Positions 8,962 through 17,572 of a DNA stretch of 64,000 bases are shown piece after piece. The position numbers were made by a program, and so were the translations under genes. Source of the stretch: Acidiphilium multivorum AIU301. Lineage in GTDB: Bacteria; Pseudomonadota; Alphaproteobacteria; Acetobacterales; Acetobacteraceae. Position 1 is the stretch's first letter; every line of letters begins with the position of its first letter. A model generated the notes under the pieces. It saw nothing but the letters and a program-made list of their open reading frames with translations, had not been told where the DNA came from and ran no database searches. The DNA is taken from the NCBI RefSeq assembly GCF_000202835.1, contig NC_015186.1, positions 806,001 through 870,000 of the forward strand. Reading direction: 5' to 3'.

Positions 8962-9321
8962 ATGTTCATCGCCACCGCCTATGCCGCTGCCTCGTCATCA
9001 CCTTCCGGTGCAATGGCGGCGGTGATCAATTTCGCACCGCTGGTGCTGATCGTCATCGTCTTCTACTTCATCCTGATCCGCCCGCAGCAGCAGCAGGCCA
9101 AGACGCAGAAGGCACGCCTCGCCGCCATCCGCCGCGGCGACAAGGTGGTGACCGGCGGCGGCATTGTCGGCCAGGTGGCCAAGGCTCTGGATGGCGCCGA
9201 GGAAATCGAGGTCGATATCGCCCCCAACGTCCGCATCACCGTGCTGCGCAGCACCATCAGCAGCGTGCTGACCGACTCGAAGCCGGCCGAGACCAAGGCG
9301 GCCGAGCCGAAGAAGAAGTAA
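8962..9321 (+). CDS. yajC: Preprotein translocase subunit YajC
   Basis: This 119-residue protein has one N-terminal membrane helix (about residues 25-44, LVLIVIVFYFILIRPQQ) and a cytoplasmic beta domain containing the GDKVVTGGGIVGQV motif. YajC accompanies SecDF in the Sec holo-translocon. The ATG at 8962 gives the family's usual N-terminus; an in-frame earlier start would add residues unlike YajC. secD/secF are not adjacent here. A strong hairpin follows the stop. Confidence 0.95.
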   Translation: MFIATAYAAASSSPSGAMAAVINFAPLVLIVIVFYFILIRPQQQQAKTQKARLAAIRRGDKVVTGGGIVGQVAKALDGAEEIEVDIAPNVRITVLRSTISSVLTDSKPAETKAAEPKKK

Positions 9322-9336
9322 GCCCGGAAACGGGAA

Positions 9337-9363
9337 CGGCCCCGGCGGTTCGCGCCGGGGCCG
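9337..9363. terminator. GC-rich hairpin between convergent yajC and sodB
   Basis: Arms 9337-9347 (CGGCCCCGGCG) and 9353-9363 are perfectly complementary over 11 bp with a 5-base loop. The site lies between two convergent genes, so it can act as a bidirectional terminator. There is no clear U-tract, so this is inferred from position and stem strength. Confidence 0.65.
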
Positions 9364-9390
9364 TCCTGCAACGGCGGGTCTTGCCCGGCC

Positions 9391-9996
9391 TCAGCCCAGC
9401 AGGTGCTCGGCGTGGGCATAGTTGGCGAGCTTGTCGAGCCAGTTCTGGATATAGTCCGGCCGGCGGTTGCGGAAATCGAGATAGTAGGAGTGCTCCCACA
9501 CATCGAGGCCGAGCAGCGGCTTGCCCTCGCCGGTGGCGACCGGGTTGGAGCCGTTCGGCGTCTTTGTCACGGCGAGCTTGCCGCCGGGGGTCAGGATCAG
9601 CCAGGCCCAGCCAGAGCCGAACTGGGTGGTGCCGGCGGTCTTGAACGCGTCCTTGAACTGCGCGACGCCGCCGAAGTCCTCGGCGATTTTCGCTTCCAGC
9701 CGGCCCGGCAGCTTGCCGCCGTCGGTCGGCGACATGCACTGCCAGAACAGATTGTGGTTCCAGTGCTGCCCGGCATTGTTGAACACCGGCGCGAGATCGG
9801 CCTTGTTGTAGGTGAAGGCGACGATCTCCTCAAGGCTCTTGCCCTGCAGGTCGGCGTTCTTCTCGACGAAACCGTTCAGCGCCGTCACATAGGCCTGATG
9901 GTGCTTGCCGTGGTGCAGTTCGAGCGTTTCCTGGCACATGCCATGCGCGGCAAGGGCTGCGTGCGCATAGGGCAACGCGGGGAGTTCAAAGGCCAT
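9391..9996 (-). CDS. sodB: Iron superoxide dismutase
   Basis: This 201-residue Fe/Mn-family superoxide dismutase converts superoxide to peroxide and oxygen in the cytoplasm. Metal ligands are visible: His28 in LELHHGKHHQAYV, the second His in NNAGQHWNHNLFW, and Asp/His in LDVWEHSYYLDFRNRRPDYI. The aromatic and Gln pattern (AGTTQFGSGWAWL) is that of Fe-type enzymes. The ATG at 9996 follows a GGAG ribosome site; upstream codons in frame are not SOD-like. No signal peptide is present. Confidence 0.95.
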   Translation of the reverse strand: MAFELPALPYAHAALAAHGMCQETLELHHGKHHQAYVTALNGFVEKNADLQGKSLEEIVAFTYNKADLAPVFNNAGQHWNHNLFWQCMSPTDGGKLPGRLEAKIAEDFGGVAQFKDAFKTAGTTQFGSGWAWLILTPGGKLAVTKTPNGSNPVATGEGKPLLGLDVWEHSYYLDFRNRRPDYIQNWLDKLANYAHAEHLLG

Positions 9997-10113
9997 GGGG
10001 CATCTCCGATCCGGTTTGGGCTTCTGTTTCGGCGCCGGCACGGTGCGTGCCGACCGCTCGTCCGGTAGCTATGGTCCGGCCCTGCCAGCGTCAAGCATCG
10101 AAAGAGTTCCGCA

Positions 10114-10824
10114 ATGAACGAACCCGATCTCGCGGCCCAGGTCCGCCGCGCCGATCCCGACCGCTTCCTCGGCGCGATCTTCGCCCCGCCGCAATCGCGA
10201 CGCTGGCTGTTCGTGCTCTACGCCTTCAATCATGAACTGGCCCGGGCGCGCGAAGTCGCGAGCCAGCCGCCGCTCGCGCTGATTCGCCTGCAATGGTGGC
10301 GCGAGGTCGTTGAAGGCGCCGATCGCGCCCATCCGCTCGCCGTGGAACTCCGTGCCGGGCTGGCCCAAGGCATCTTTTCCGATGCCGCCCTCACGGCGCT
10401 GATCGACGCGCGCGAGGCCGAAGCCGAACCGATTCCCGACCGCGCCGCCTTTCTCGACTACGCGCGCGGCACGGCGGGGGGGCTGGCGCGGATTGCCGGC
10501 ACGGTGCTCGGCGTGACCGAGTCCGCCGAACTCGCGGCGCTGGAGGACCTCGGCACCGGCTATGGCATTGCCGGCATTCTCCGCGCCGCCCCCGCGCTTG
10601 AAGCCGCCGGCCGCGACCTGCTGCCGCAGGATGGCACCGACCCTGCGGCCTTGCGCGACGAGGCGGCCCGCCTGCTGCGCCGCCGCGCGCCGCGTGCCGG
10701 TTTGGCCGCCGCCCTGCCGGCGGTGCTCGCCCGGCGCGACCTGCGCCGCCCGACCGGTCCGGCGCCGCGCGGCCTCGCGGACCGGATTGCCGTTGTCATC
10801 GCCGGGCTGACCGGCCGCTGTTGA
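10114..10824 (+). CDS. Squalene/phytoene synthase-family protein, NDUFAF6-like
   Basis: This 236-residue protein belongs to the squalene/phytoene synthase fold family, seen in the RWLFVLYAFNHELARAREV and LIRLQWWREVV segments. The aspartate-rich DxxxD motifs that bind prenyl diphosphate in true synthases are absent; NHELA stands at the first motif position. It is also shorter than HpnC, HpnD or CrtB (about 280-300). This resembles the catalytically silent branch that includes the mitochondrial complex I assembly factor NDUFAF6, so a role other than terpenoid synthesis is likely. It lies alone, upstream of gyrA in the same direction. Confidence 0.7.
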   Translation: MNEPDLAAQVRRADPDRFLGAIFAPPQSRRWLFVLYAFNHELARAREVASQPPLALIRLQWWREVVEGADRAHPLAVELRAGLAQGIFSDAALTALIDAREAEAEPIPDRAAFLDYARGTAGGLARIAGTVLGVTESAELAALEDLGTGYGIAGILRAAPALEAAGRDLLPQDGTDPAALRDEAARLLRRRAPRAGLAAALPAVLARRDLRRPTGPAPRGLADRIAVVIAGLTGRC

Positions 10825-10869
10825 GCCGCACCCCTCGCCCCCGCGCGGCGCAGGTGATATGACGCCGCC

Positions 10870-13602
10870 ATGACTGACACGACCGACCAGACCGAAGGGC
10901 CAAGCGGCCAGGTGCCCGTGACGATCGAGCAGGAGATGCGCCGCTCCTATCTCGATTACGCCATGTCCGTGATCGTCTCGCGCGCCCTGCCGGATGCGCG
11001 GGACGGGCTGAAGCCGGTGCATCGCCGAATCCTCTACGCGATGCAGGAGGCCGGCAACACGCCGGACAAGCCCTATCGCAAATCCGCCCGCATGGTCGGC
11101 GACGTGATGGGCAAATACCACCCGCACGGCGACGCCGCGATCTACGATGCCGCGGTCCGCATGGCCCAGGGCTTCTCGATGCGGGTGCCGCTGATCGACG
11201 GCCAGGGCAATTTCGGTTCGGTCGACGGCGATCCGCCGGCGGCGATGCGCTACACCGAGGCCCGCCTCGCCGATGCCGCGATGGCCCTGCTCGCCGACAT
11301 CGACAAGGATACGGTCGATTTCCAGCCGACCTATGACGAGAGCGACAGCGAGCCCCGCGTCCTGCCCGCCGCGTTCCCGAACCTGCTGGTCAATGGCGGC
11401 AACGGCATCGCCGTGGGCATGGCGACCAACATTCCGCCGCACAATCCCGCCGAGATCATCGACGCGACGCTGCATCTCATCGCGCAGCCGGAGGCAACGC
11501 TTGATGACCTGATGCGAATCGTCCCCGGCCCGGATTTCCCGACCGGCGGCATCATTCTCGGCCGCTCCGGCATCCGCAGCGCCTTCGAGACCGGCCGCGG
11601 CGGAATCGTCGTGCGCGCGCGCACCAGCATCGAGGAAATCCGCAAGGACCGCATGGCGATCATCGTCAGCGAGCTGCCTTATCAGGTGAACAAGGCGACG
11701 CTGCTCGAACGCATCGCCGAACTCGTGCGGGCCAAGGAAATCGAGGGCATTGCCGACCTGCGCGACGAGAGCGACCGCGAGGGCATGCGCATGGTGATCG
11801 AGCTGAAGCGCGACGCCACGCCAGAGGTCGTGCTCAACCATCTCTACCGCTTCACCCAGATGCAGACCGGCTTCGGCATCAACATGCTCGCCCTCGATGG
11901 CGGCCGGCCGCGCCAGCTCGGCCTGCGCGATGCGCTGGACTGCTTCATCGCCTTCCGCGAGGACGTGATCCTGCGCCGCTCGCGCTTCGAGCTGAACAAG
12001 GCGCGCGACCGGGCGCATCTGCTGGTCGGGCTCGGCATCGCGGTGGCGAATATCGACGAGGTGATCGCCCTGATCCGCGCGGCGCCGGACGCGGCCTCCG
12101 CCCGGATCGCCCTGATGGCGCGGGACTGGCCGGCCGGCGATGTCCGCCCGCTGCTCGAACTGATCGACGATCACGGCAACCAGATCTCGGCGGATGGTAC
12201 CGTGCGCCTGACCGAGGCGCAGGCCCGCGGTATCCTCGAACTGCGCCTGCAGCGCCTCACCGGGCTCGAACGCGAGAAGATCCAGTCCGAACTCGCCGAG
12301 GTCGGCCGCCGCATCGGCGAATTGCTCGAAATCATCGCCTCCCGCCCGCGCCGGCTTGAGGTGATGCGCGACGAACTGCTCGCCGTGCGCGCCCGCATCG
12401 CCGCCCCGCGCCTGACCAGCATCGAGGACAGCGTCGCCGACCAGGACGACGAAAGTCTGATCGAGCCGGGCCAGATGGTCGTCACGATGACGCGCGACGG
12501 CTTCATCAAGCGCACGCCGCTCGAAGCCTTCCGCGCCCAGAACCGCGGCGGTCGCGGCCGCGCCGCCGCCTCGATGCGCGGCGACGACGTGATCACCCGC
12601 AGCTTCAACGCCCATACCCACCAGTTCGTGCTGTTCTTCAGCCAGGGCGGCAAGGCGTTCCGCGAGAAGGTCTGGCGCCTGCCCGAATCGGCGCCGGCGG
12701 CGAAGGGCAGGGCGATCGTCAACATCCTGCCCGAGCTGAATGGCGATGCCGTCACCGCCGTGCTGCCGCTGCCGCAGGACGAGAGCCTGTGGAACGACCT
12801 GCACCTCGTCTTCGCCACCGCCTCGGGCAATGTGCGGCGCAACCGTCTCGCCGATTTCCGCAATGTCCGTTCCACCGGCCTGATCGCGATGAAGCTCGAC
12901 GACGGTGACCGTCTGATCGGCGTCGCCACCTGCCGCGAGGGCGACGACGTATTCCTTGCCACGCGTCAGGCCCGCTGCATCCGCTTCCAGATCACCGACG
13001 ACACGCTGCGCGTCTTCGCGGGCCGCGACTCCAGCGGCGTGCGCGGCATCCGCCTCGGCGCCGGCGACGAGGTGATCTCGCTCTCCGTGCTCCGCCATGT
13101 CGAGGCGAGCGTGGACGAGCGCGCGGCCTACCTGAAATACGCCGCCGCCCAGCGCCGCGCCGGCGGTGAGGAGGGCGAGCTGGATGCTGTCGAGTCCGAC
13201 GAGGCGGCGGCTGACATCCAGCTGACCCCCGAGCGGATCGCGGCCCTGCAATCGGCCGAGGAAATGATCCTCACCGTCACCACCGGCGGGTTCGGAAAAC
13301 TCTCCTCGGCCTATGAATACCGCGTCACCGGCCGCGGCGGGCAGGGCATCGCCAATATCGCGCTCGCCGCGCGCAACGGCCGCGCGGTGGCCGCCAGCTT
13401 CCCCGTCCGGCCGGGGGACGACATCATGCTCGTCACCGACCAGGGCAAGCTGATCCGCGCCCCGGTGGACCAGGTGCGCATCACCGGCCGCCAGGCGATG
13501 GGCGTGACGCTTGTGCGGGTGGAAAAGGACGAACAGGTGACCAGCGTCTTCCCCGTCCTCGACGACGGCGGAGACGAAGCGGGGGAGGAACAGGATGGCT
13601 GA
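10870..13602 (+). CDS. gyrA: DNA gyrase subunit A
   Basis: This 910-residue GyrA breaks and rejoins DNA in the ATP-driven supercoiling reaction with GyrB. It begins with the conserved [20 protein letters not shown] segment. The catalytic tyrosine is Tyr128 in [10 protein letters not shown], and the C-terminal half contains beta-pinwheel repeats. The quinolone-determining region reads [10 protein letters not shown], with Ala89 where quinolone-sensitive E. coli GyrA has Ser83. An acidic insertion (about residues 762-785, [16 protein letters not shown]) lies between C-terminal blades. Its end overlaps coaD by 8 bases. Confidence 0.97.
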   Translation: MTDTTDQTEGPSGQVPVTIEQEMRRSYLDYAMSVIVSRALPDARDGLKPVHRRILYAMQEAGNTPDKPYRKSARMVGDVMGKYHPHGDAAIYDAAVRMAQGFSMRVPLIDGQGNFGSVDGDPPAAMRYTEARLADAAMALLADIDKDTVDFQPTYDESDSEPRVLPAAFPNLLVNGGNGIAVGMATNIPPHNPAEIIDATLHLIAQPEATLDDLMRIVPGPDFPTGGIILGRSGIRSAFETGRGGIVVRARTSIEEIRKDRMAIIVSELPYQVNKATLLERIAELVRAKEIEGIADLRDESDREGMRMVIELKRDATPEVVLNHLYRFTQMQTGFGINMLALDGGRPRQLGLRDALDCFIAFREDVILRRSRFELNKARDRAHLLVGLGIAVANIDEVIALIRAAPDAASARIALMARDWPAGDVRPLLELIDDHGNQISADGTVRLTEAQARGILELRLQRLTGLEREKIQSELAEVGRRIGELLEIIASRPRRLEVMRDELLAVRARIAAPRLTSIEDSVADQDDESLIEPGQMVVTMTRDGFIKRTPLEAFRAQNRGGRGRAAASMRGDDVITRSFNAHTHQFVLFFSQGGKAFREKVWRLPESAPAAKGRAIVNILPELNGDAVTAVLPLPQDESLWNDLHLVFATASGNVRRNRLADFRNVRSTGLIAMKLDDGDRLIGVATCREGDDVFLATRQARCIRFQITDDTLRVFAGRDSSGVRGIRLGAGDEVISLSVLRHVEASVDERAAYLKYAAAQRRAGGEEGELDAVESDEAAADIQLTPERIAALQSAEEMILTVTTGGFGKLSSAYEYRVTGRGGQGIANIALAARNGRAVAASFPVRPGDDIMLVTDQGKLIRAPVDQVRITGRQAMGVTLVRVEKDEQVTSVFPVLDDGGDEAGEEQDG

Positions 13603-14104
13603 TGGCGGTCTGATCGGTCTGTATCCGGGAACTTTCGATCCGATCACCAACGGGCATCTCGACATTATCGGCCGCGCCGCCCAGCTCTGCTCGAAGCTGG
13701 TCATCGGCGTGGCCCGCAATGCCGGCAAGGGGCCGCTGTTTCCCACCGCCGAGCGCGTCGAGATGGTCCGCGCCGAGATCGCGCCGATCGCCGAACGCAC
13801 GGGCACCGAAATCGATGTGCAGGCGTTCGATTCGCTGCTGATCGCCTTTGCCCAGCAGGTCAGCGCACAAGTGATCGTGCGCGGGTTGCGCGCCGTCTCC
13901 GACTTCGATTACGAGTTCCAGATGGCCGGGATGAATGCACGACTCGACCAGCGGATCGAGACGATCTTCCTGATGGCAAGCGAGCGGCACCAGTTCATCT
14001 CGTCGCGTTTCGTCAAGGAGATCGCCCAGCTGGGCGGCGACATCTCGAGCTTCGTTCCGAAACTGACGTTGGAGAGGACCCTTCGCCGGGTTGGCAGACC
14101 ATGA
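13595..14104 (+). CDS. coaD: Phosphopantetheine adenylyltransferase
   Basis: This 169-residue enzyme transfers AMP from ATP to 4'-phosphopantetheine, the penultimate step of coenzyme A synthesis. Nucleotidyltransferase signatures are clear: [18 protein letters not shown] with the TxGH-type motif near residue 18, and the [16 protein letters not shown] loop. It overlaps gyrA by 8 bases at its start and the cyclophilin gene by 4 (ATGA) at its end, so the three form a translationally coupled group. Confidence 0.96.
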   Translation: MADGGLIGLYPGTFDPITNGHLDIIGRAAQLCSKLVIGVARNAGKGPLFPTAERVEMVRAEIAPIAERTGTEIDVQAFDSLLIAFAQQVSAQVIVRGLRAVSDFDYEFQMAGMNARLDQRIETIFLMASERHQFISSRFVKEIAQLGGDISSFVPKLTLERTLRRVGRP

Positions 14105-14655
14105 TCATCAGACGCCGCACGCTTCTCGCCGCCGCCGCTTCCACCCCCCTTGCCGGAGTTTTCATGTCCGAATCCGCTTCCGCCGCCAGCACGTCGAACA
14201 CCATTCACATGACGCTGCCCTTCGGCGTCGTCACGATCGAGCTGCGCCCCGACCTCGCGCCGAAAACCTGCGAGCAGATCCGCACGCTGACCGCGCGCGG
14301 CTTCTACAACGGCTGCGAATTCTTCCGCGTGATCGCCGGCTTCATGGCGCAAACCGGCGACCCCACCAACACCGGCACCGGCGGCAGCAACCTGCCCAAC
14401 GTGCCCGCCGAGTTCACCGACAAGGCAAAGTTCCTCACCGGTTCGGTGGGCATGGCCCGCACCAGCGACCCGAACAGCGGGAACAGCCAGTTCTTCATCT
14501 GCTTCGCTCCCGCCGCCTGGCTTGACGGCCAGTACACCCTGTTCGGCCAGGTTACGGCGGGCATGGACTATGTGGACGAGATCAAGAAGGGCCAGGGCCA
14601 GAGCGGCCGGGTCACTGACCCGACCAAGATCATCAAGATGGAACTCGCCGCGTAA
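14101..14655 (+). CDS. Exported cyclophilin-type peptidyl-prolyl isomerase
   Basis: This 184-residue cyclophilin has an N-terminal export signal with an RRR start (residues 4-6, then an alanine-rich hydrophobic stretch to about 29), possibly Tat-type. The isomerase core follows, with FYNGCEFFRVIAGFMAQTGD and NSGNSQFFICFAPAAWLDGQ. It should assist folding of proteins in the periplasm. An internal ATG at 14164 could give a form without the signal, but the overlapping ATGA with coaD supports 14101. Confidence 0.92.
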   Translation: MIIRRRTLLAAAASTPLAGVFMSESASAASTSNTIHMTLPFGVVTIELRPDLAPKTCEQIRTLTARGFYNGCEFFRVIAGFMAQTGDPTNTGTGGSNLPNVPAEFTDKAKFLTGSVGMARTSDPNSGNSQFFICFAPAAWLDGQYTLFGQVTAGMDYVDEIKKGQGQSGRVTDPTKIIKMELAA

Positions 14656-14687
14656 TACCGGCAATCCGTCTCAGCCTCTTGACGAAC

Positions 14688-14714
14688 CCCGCCGGAATTG
14701 GTCTTTCCGGCGGG
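14688..14714. terminator. 10-bp GC-rich hairpin after the gyrA-coaD-cyclophilin group
   Basis: Arms 14688-14697 (CCCGCCGGAA) and 14705-14714 are perfectly complementary around a 7-base loop. It sits between the cyclophilin stop and tRNA-Lys. A following T-run is lacking, so termination is inferred from position and stem. Confidence 0.5.
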
Positions 14715-14725
14715 AACATTGGTGA

Positions 14726-14801
14726 GAGCCCGTAGCTCAGTTGGTAGAGCACGAGACTTTTAATCTTGGGGTCCAGGGTTCGAATCCCTGCGGGCTCACC
14801 A
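14726..14801 (+). tRNA. tRNA-Lys (anticodon TTT)
   Basis: A 76-base cloverleaf: acceptor GAGCCCG pairs with CGGGCTC at 14791-14797. The D-arm has TAGCTCAGTTGGTAGAG, the anticodon loop CTTTTAA carries TTT, the T-arm is AGGGTTCGAATCCCT, and the discriminator A is followed by an encoded CCA (14799-14801). It marks the left border of the accessory region. Confidence 0.97.
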
Positions 14802-14804
14802 GTA

Positions 14805-15057
14805 AGGCAATCACTTGGTCGCTAAAGAAGTCCCCTGCGCGGAAATTCGGGCAATATGCCCCGAACGGCCATAGCGCTGGGCAGATCTGATGGACGATCC
14901 GCGCGATCTTCTCCTCGATGGCTCCGGTGGCTGCGTCGATCTTCGGGTGCCGCGGTTTCGCTGCCAGAAGATCCCGATCACTGGACAAGTAGAGCGTCAG
15001 CCAACGCAAGCCGTCGTAATGACTGTGGAAGAACCGCCCCTCCTGGTGGCTGTGCAC
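14805..15057 (-). pseudogene. Unrecognised coding remnant next to tRNA-Lys
   Basis: The reverse frame from 15057 reads MHSHQEGRFFHSHYDGLRWL and then a run rich in acidic and basic residues up to about 14810. GC-rich third codon positions there look like real coding sequence. Its apparent C-terminus is only the antisense of the tRNA, so any original gene is truncated. No family could be assigned. It may be a fragment of a mobile-element gene left at the tRNA border, but it may also be chance. Confidence 0.25.
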
Positions 15058-15262
15058 AGGATCCCCGGGTCGACGAGCAACAAACCGACGAACAGCGCCG
15101 CGATGGCCTCTGGGTCGGAACTGTTGCGATGATGCCGACGGCGCCTCGCGCTTCAGTTCCAGCGACTATAGCGAGGACTGGGTGGCCAGCGGTGCGCAGC
15201 CTGCCCGCCGTGCCCTGACCTCGCTGGCGCGAATTGCGCGCACCGGATCCTGTCGCAACTTC

Positions 15263-15310
15263 CGATCATCGATCATCGATCATCGATCATCGATCATCGA
15301 TCATCGATCA
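15263..15310. repeat. 7-bp tandem repeat, about 6.9 copies
   Basis: The unit CGATCAT repeats without interruption from 15263 to 15310. Each junction creates ATCGAT. The array is in non-coding sequence and such short perfect arrays change length by slippage. Confidence 0.95.
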
Positions 15311-15390
15311 CGTCATCGCATCCAGGCGCATTGCGGGCGACGGCTGTGGCAACAGAACCACAGATCGTTCTTGATGTGATTCGTGGGGCG

Positions 15391-15498
15391 CTAGAGCACT
15401 TTCCGATCCTTTTGAATCGGATGTAGTGCTCTATCATGCTGATAAATCGAGCATTTTTATCCGATCAGATGACTCCATCTGATCGGATGATGCTCTAG
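15391..15498. repeat. Nested palindromic intergenic element (MITE-like)
   Basis: The 108-bp block is bounded by CTAGAGCA (15391-15398) and its reverse complement TGCTCTAG (15491-15498). Inside, TAGAGCACT (15392-15400) pairs with AGTGCTCTA (15425-15433) around a CCGAT/ATCGG inner stem. A second hairpin has 13-bp arms, 15459-15471 and 15476-15488. Palindromes of this flavour are dispersed between genes in several alphaproteobacteria; whether copies occur elsewhere in this genome cannot be seen here. Confidence 0.75.
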
Positions 15499-15911
15499 TC
15501 GGTGAAGCGGGCGGCGAAGCGTTCGGTCAATCTGATCGCCCGATCGCCTGCTCCCGGCGGCTGCACGTCTGCATCCTGGGAGAGCGCTCCGCCGGCGAAC
15601 CCGATCGCGACTAAAGAGCTGCAAACGATTCCTCTCTCGAATTTCTCCGCGACGACGCTCTGTCCGCATCGGGCGCACTGCGCTGTCTCGTATAATTGCT
15701 TTGCCGCAGATCAACTTGTGCCGATTCAGAACCTCTGGGCACACGCCTGCGTGAGAAATGCAGGTTAGTGAGTTTTGCCTTTGGCACATTCCGATCCTTC
15801 CTGTTCGGATGATGATCTGGCCGCAGCGCAACTGCTTAACGGCCCGTTGCGTTAACGATAACGGAACGTCATTATTTCGACGTATGTCCATACGAATTTG
15901 ATCGGCAATAT

Positions 15912-17007
15912 GTATATAACTTGCCTATCCGGTTGACTCCCATACCTACTAGATCTAGTGTTGGGCATGGATGTCCTGGCCCGTGAAGACCTGCCGTTCC
16001 CGCAGTCTCTGCCGGAATTCCAGCGTATTTTCCCGAACGACGCGGCCTGTGCCGCCTATCTCGAAAGCGCCCGCTGGAATGGAGGGTTCGCCTGCCCAAG
16101 GTGCGGCGTCGTTGGCGAGCCGTTCCGTTTCGAGGCGCGCCCGGGCGTTCTGCGCTGCCGGGCCTGTCGCAAAGACGTAAGCCTGATGGCTGGGACCGTT
16201 ATGGAACGCAGTCACACGCCGCTGTCGACTTGGTTCTGGGCGGCTTACTTGATCGCCAGCCAGACGCCCGGAATGTCGGCCGTCCAATTTCAGCGGCAAC
16301 TCGGCCTGTCGCGCTACGAGACCGCCTTCGGCATCCTTCATAAGCTGCGCGCCGGGATGGTGCGCCCCGAGCGCGACAAGATTGGCGACACGCCGCAAGA
16401 ACACGTCGAAGTGGATGAAACGTGGGTTGGAGGACGAACCCGAGGCGATGGACGGGGTGTCCATCACAAGGTTCTCGTCGCCTGTGCCGTGGAGGTGCGC
16501 CACCGGAAACCGGGAACCAAGCTCGACAATCGGAAAGACGGTCGCTACGCGGGACGCGTTCGTCTCGCTGTTGTCCCCGACCGTAGCGCCAATTCGCTCT
16601 GCGGATTCGTCGAAAACGCCGTTGCTCCCGGATCGCTGATCGTTACCGACGACTGGAGCGGCTATGCCGGTCTCGGAAGGCGCGGGTTCGACCACCATGC
16701 AATCGCCGAATGCGGCGACCCGGAGGTGGCAGAAGAATTCCTGCCGATCGTCCACTTGGTCTTTACCAACCTGAAGACCTGGATCAACGGCATCCATCAC
16801 GGGGTCAGCGCCAAACATCTACAAGCCTACCTCAATGAATTCACGTTTCGGTTCAACCGGCGCCTCTATCCCTTCAACGCGTTCCGCTCGCTGCTCGGAA
16901 TCGCGGGTAGGGCAGCCGCACCAACCTTTGACGAGCTTTATTCCGGGGAATGGACACACCCTACATTTAGTGGGTGTGGGTAACAACCGGATAGGCAAGG
17001 TATATAA
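15912..17007 (+). mobile_element. Intact IS1595-family (ISXO2-like) insertion sequence with target duplication
   Basis: The element spans 15920-16999 (1080 bp). Its terminal inverted repeats are 16 bp and perfect: CTTGCCTATCCGGTTG at 15920-15935 and its complement at 16984-16999. An 8-bp target duplication, GTATATAA, flanks it at 15912-15919 and 17000-17007, as expected for the IS1595 family. A single full-length transposase fills the interior with no stop or frameshift. Exact ends and an intact duplication point to a recent insertion into AT-rich DNA. Confidence 0.95.
15967..16983 (+). CDS. IS1595-family (ISXO2-like) transposase
   Basis: This is a DDE transposase of about 338 residues. It begins with a zinc-ribbon domain (CPRCG, then CRACRK about 20 residues later), followed by the catalytic core. 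The first aspartate is in VEVDETWVGG, the second in LIVTDDWSGYAGL, and the third acidic residue is in the HLQAYLNEFTFRFNRR region, all typical of ISXO2-like enzymes. The ATG at 15967 is chosen; GTG at 15958 in frame is an alternative. The stop lies 16 bases inside the right end of the element. Confidence 0.93.
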   Translation: MDVLAREDLPFPQSLPEFQRIFPNDAACAAYLESARWNGGFACPRCGVVGEPFRFEARPGVLRCRACRKDVSLMAGTVMERSHTPLSTWFWAAYLIASQTPGMSAVQFQRQLGLSRYETAFGILHKLRAGMVRPERDKIGDTPQEHVEVDETWVGGRTRGDGRGVHHKVLVACAVEVRHRKPGTKLDNRKDGRYAGRVRLAVVPDRSANSLCGFVENAVAPGSLIVTDDWSGYAGLGRRGFDHHAIAECGDPEVAEEFLPIVHLVFTNLKTWINGIHHGVSAKHLQAYLNEFTFRFNRRLYPFNAFRSLLGIAGRAAAPTFDELYSGEWTHPTFSGCG

Positions 17008-17332
17008 AAATATCTAACAAAATCTATACTATTATCAATATCTGTATGCATAAAAATCGTGAAGCGCGACGCTACCTAAAATCGTATCATTAGTATTATT
17101 TTTTAACGTTGACCTCCATCGATACATCCGTGATAGTTAATTCAGAGTTAGTGATTCGGTCTACTCATTCCATTTTCGAGTTTTTCATTTTTAATGAGAC
17201 AAAATGCTATGTTGTTTGAGAGTTCTTAACAATGAAGCAAGCTAATAATTTAGAGATATGTCATTTATTGTTAGAATTGAGATCTTCTCAGGCTACTTCT
17301 GGCTACATTTATCAGAATGATTGTCATTTTGA
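17008..17332. other. AT-rich intergenic stretch right of the insertion sequence
   Basis: This stretch is markedly AT-rich compared with the chromosome around it. No gene is supported. A weak open frame from 17232 (MKQANNLEICHLLLEL) runs into GC-rich sequence without family similarity and is not called. The stretch may contain the promoter for the collagen-like gene at 17573. Confidence 0.5.
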
Positions 17333-17554
17333 CCGTTCCGTCTCCGCGGTGCTCGGGCCCTGGGGTGGCTGCGCGCAGCGTTTCTTGATCGCGCGACGGT
17401 TCGCGCGGAGGTCAACTCCATCTTCACCCGCAAGATCTTGCGCCGGCCTGCTCCGGCGCGTGGCTGGGAGCAGGCGCATGCAGCTTTACAATTCGAATTA
17501 AAGGCCGGTCGAGTCAGGCTGGTCGTTGTCAATTTAGGCATGCATTTCCTTTAA
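17333..17554 (+). pseudogene. GC-rich C-terminal coding remnant of unknown family
   Basis: Between two AT-rich flanks, a 220-bp GC-rich block stays open in the forward frame that ends at TAA 17552-17554. It reads GARALGWLRAAFLDRATVRA and later FELKAGRVRLVVVNLGMHFL, with chromosome-like codon use, but has no start codon before the in-frame stop at 17330-17332. It looks like the detached 3' end of a gene, carried in or left behind during island formation. The family is not recognised. Confidence 0.3.
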
Positions 17555-17572
17555 TTTAGTCAGGATAGAAAA

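Larger units (their letters stand above)
15060..15919. other. Gene-poor accessory stretch between tRNA-Lys and the insertion sequence
   Basis: No convincing gene is seen here. The stretch holds a 7-bp tandem repeat (15263-15310) and a nested palindromic element (15391-15498). Base composition falls from GC-rich to AT-rich towards 15919. Short open frames on both strands lack ribosome sites and protein-family signals. Confidence 0.6.

Noticed and set aside
10069-13806. A 1245-residue reverse open frame opposite gyrA
   Set aside because: It is an antisense shadow of a well-supported GyrA with GC-rich codon use; the composition (His/Asp/Ala/Arg-rich) lacks any domain.
14737-14801. Protein-coding reading of the tRNA-Lys antisense (SPQGFEPWTPRLKVS)
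   Set aside because: This peptide is the familiar artefact of translating the reverse complement of a tRNA.
15457-15891. Reverse 144-residue and forward 88-residue open frames left of the insertion sequence
   Set aside because: No ribosome site, mixed composition and no family motif; the reverse frame also runs through the palindromic element.
17232-17501. Forward 89-residue open frame starting MKQANNLEICHLL
   Set aside because: It crosses from AT-rich to GC-rich sequence with an abrupt change of codon use, which suggests chance opening across a joint.
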